From Geodermatophilus sp. DF01-2 (GTDB taxonomy: Bacteria; Actinomycetota; Actinomycetes; Mycobacteriales; Geodermatophilaceae): a stretch of DNA of 64,000 nucleotides. The notes under the pieces were generated by a model that was given only the letters and a program-made list of their open reading frames with translations, was not told the DNA's origin and did not search any database. Shown here one piece after another: positions 63,715-64,000 of the stretch. The stretch is taken from NCBI RefSeq assembly GCF_004571065.1, contig NZ_SPQN01000003.1:58749-122748 (forward strand), in the 5' to 3' direction. The translations under genes and the position numbers were made by a program. How positions within the stretch are numbered: position 1 is the first letter of the stretch; each line of letters opens with the position of its first letter.

Positions 63715-64000
63715 TGCGGCGCGGGGCTGGATCGGGTAGAGCCGGACGGTGGGCGGGTCGGCGTGACGGACGCTGGCCGGCTCGCCGGGTTTCTTGATCC
63801 GGTACTGGTTGTGCCGGGCGCGCTTGACCGCACGGGGGCAGGTTCGGTGCCGCCGGCGCGGGTTGATCTTGCCGGTGATCTCGGCGTGGACGCGGGGCAA
63901 CGCGCCGGTCCAGTCCTCAGGGGGAAAAGGCCGCCGTTCCGGTGGCGGTGCGGCGGACGATACGCAGGGCGCGGGTGAACGAGACCCGGTCGGGGTCTAT
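63715..64000 (-). pseudogene. IS4-family transposase, C-terminal part, frameshifted, runs off window
   Basis: Minus strand: IDPDRVSFTRALRIVRRTATGTAAF, then a frame change in the CCCCC run near 63920, then PEDWTGALPRVHAEITGKINPRR, CPRAVKRARHNQYRIKKPGEPASVRH and a stop near 63715. This is the C-terminus of an IS4-type DDE transposase. The first frame stops (TGA) right after the C-run. Either a pseudogene or, less likely, a programmed shift. Confidence 0.75.

Overview
High-GC actinobacterial chromosome, most likely a member of the Geodermatophilaceae (Blastococcus/Geodermatophilus/Modestobacter type). The grounds are the very high GC content, frequent GTG starts, a gene order shared by actinobacteria (hrcA-dnaJ-rsmE-HIT-phoH-ybeY-CBS-era-recO-uppS-glyS), and above all a selenocysteine tRNA whose anticodon reads CUA. 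UAG-decoding tRNA-Sec has, to my memory, been reported experimentally for Geodermatophilus and Blastococcus.

Region 1 (1-18054) is a steroid-catabolism island. On the minus strand 16252-5760, eleven tightly coupled genes encode ipdA, ipdB, ipdC, ipdF, echA20, fadE31-like, a second acyl-CoA dehydrogenase, an enoyl-CoA hydratase, an SDR, fadE30 and a third acyl-CoA dehydrogenase. fadD3 diverges from ipdA, and fadA6, another thiolase, another SDR, an F420-type oxidoreductase and two NTF2-like proteins lie to the left. Together these correspond to the known pathway that activates the steroid C/D-ring remnant HIP to its CoA thioester (FadD3), opens rings D (EchA20) and C (IpdAB) and finishes by beta-oxidation (FadE30/31, FadA6). 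Two different dyad-symmetry motifs in the intergenic regions are candidate operators.

Region 2 (18055-31600): tRNA-Asn, an IS110 remnant, primase DnaG interrupted by a mini-intein, a YdcF-like protein, pyruvate phosphate dikinase, a tRNA-dihydrouridine synthase, a truncated PIN-domain gene and glycyl-tRNA synthetase. Region 3 (31574-44300) is the conserved housekeeping run uppS-recO-era ... CBS-ybeY-phoH ... HIT-rsmE-dnaJ-hrcA. PhoH is interrupted by a class 3 intein carrying a LAGLIDADG endonuclease, and hrcA is preceded by a CIRCE-like operator. Region 4 (44440-50942) has a probable CTG-initiated hypothetical gene, a GNAT, a two-component system with an ABC-2 exporter, hemW and an enoyl-CoA hydratase.

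Region 5 (51090-56274) is the selenium locus: selB, selA and tRNA-Sec(CUA) on the minus strand, selD on the plus strand. Region 6 (56414-62524) holds a secreted protein, an MDR oxidoreductase, a YbaK deacylase, lepA, rpsT and holA. Region 7 (62526-64000) is insertion-sequence debris that has cut off comEC, leaving only its C-terminal metallo-beta-lactamase part.

A family of structured intergenic repeats is scattered through the right three quarters of the window. Each copy is a hairpin with a near-invariant loop GAGCYTGCGA and stems that differ in sequence but keep pairing, often inside a second stem. It sits mostly at gene 3' ends and is not explained by any annotated feature.
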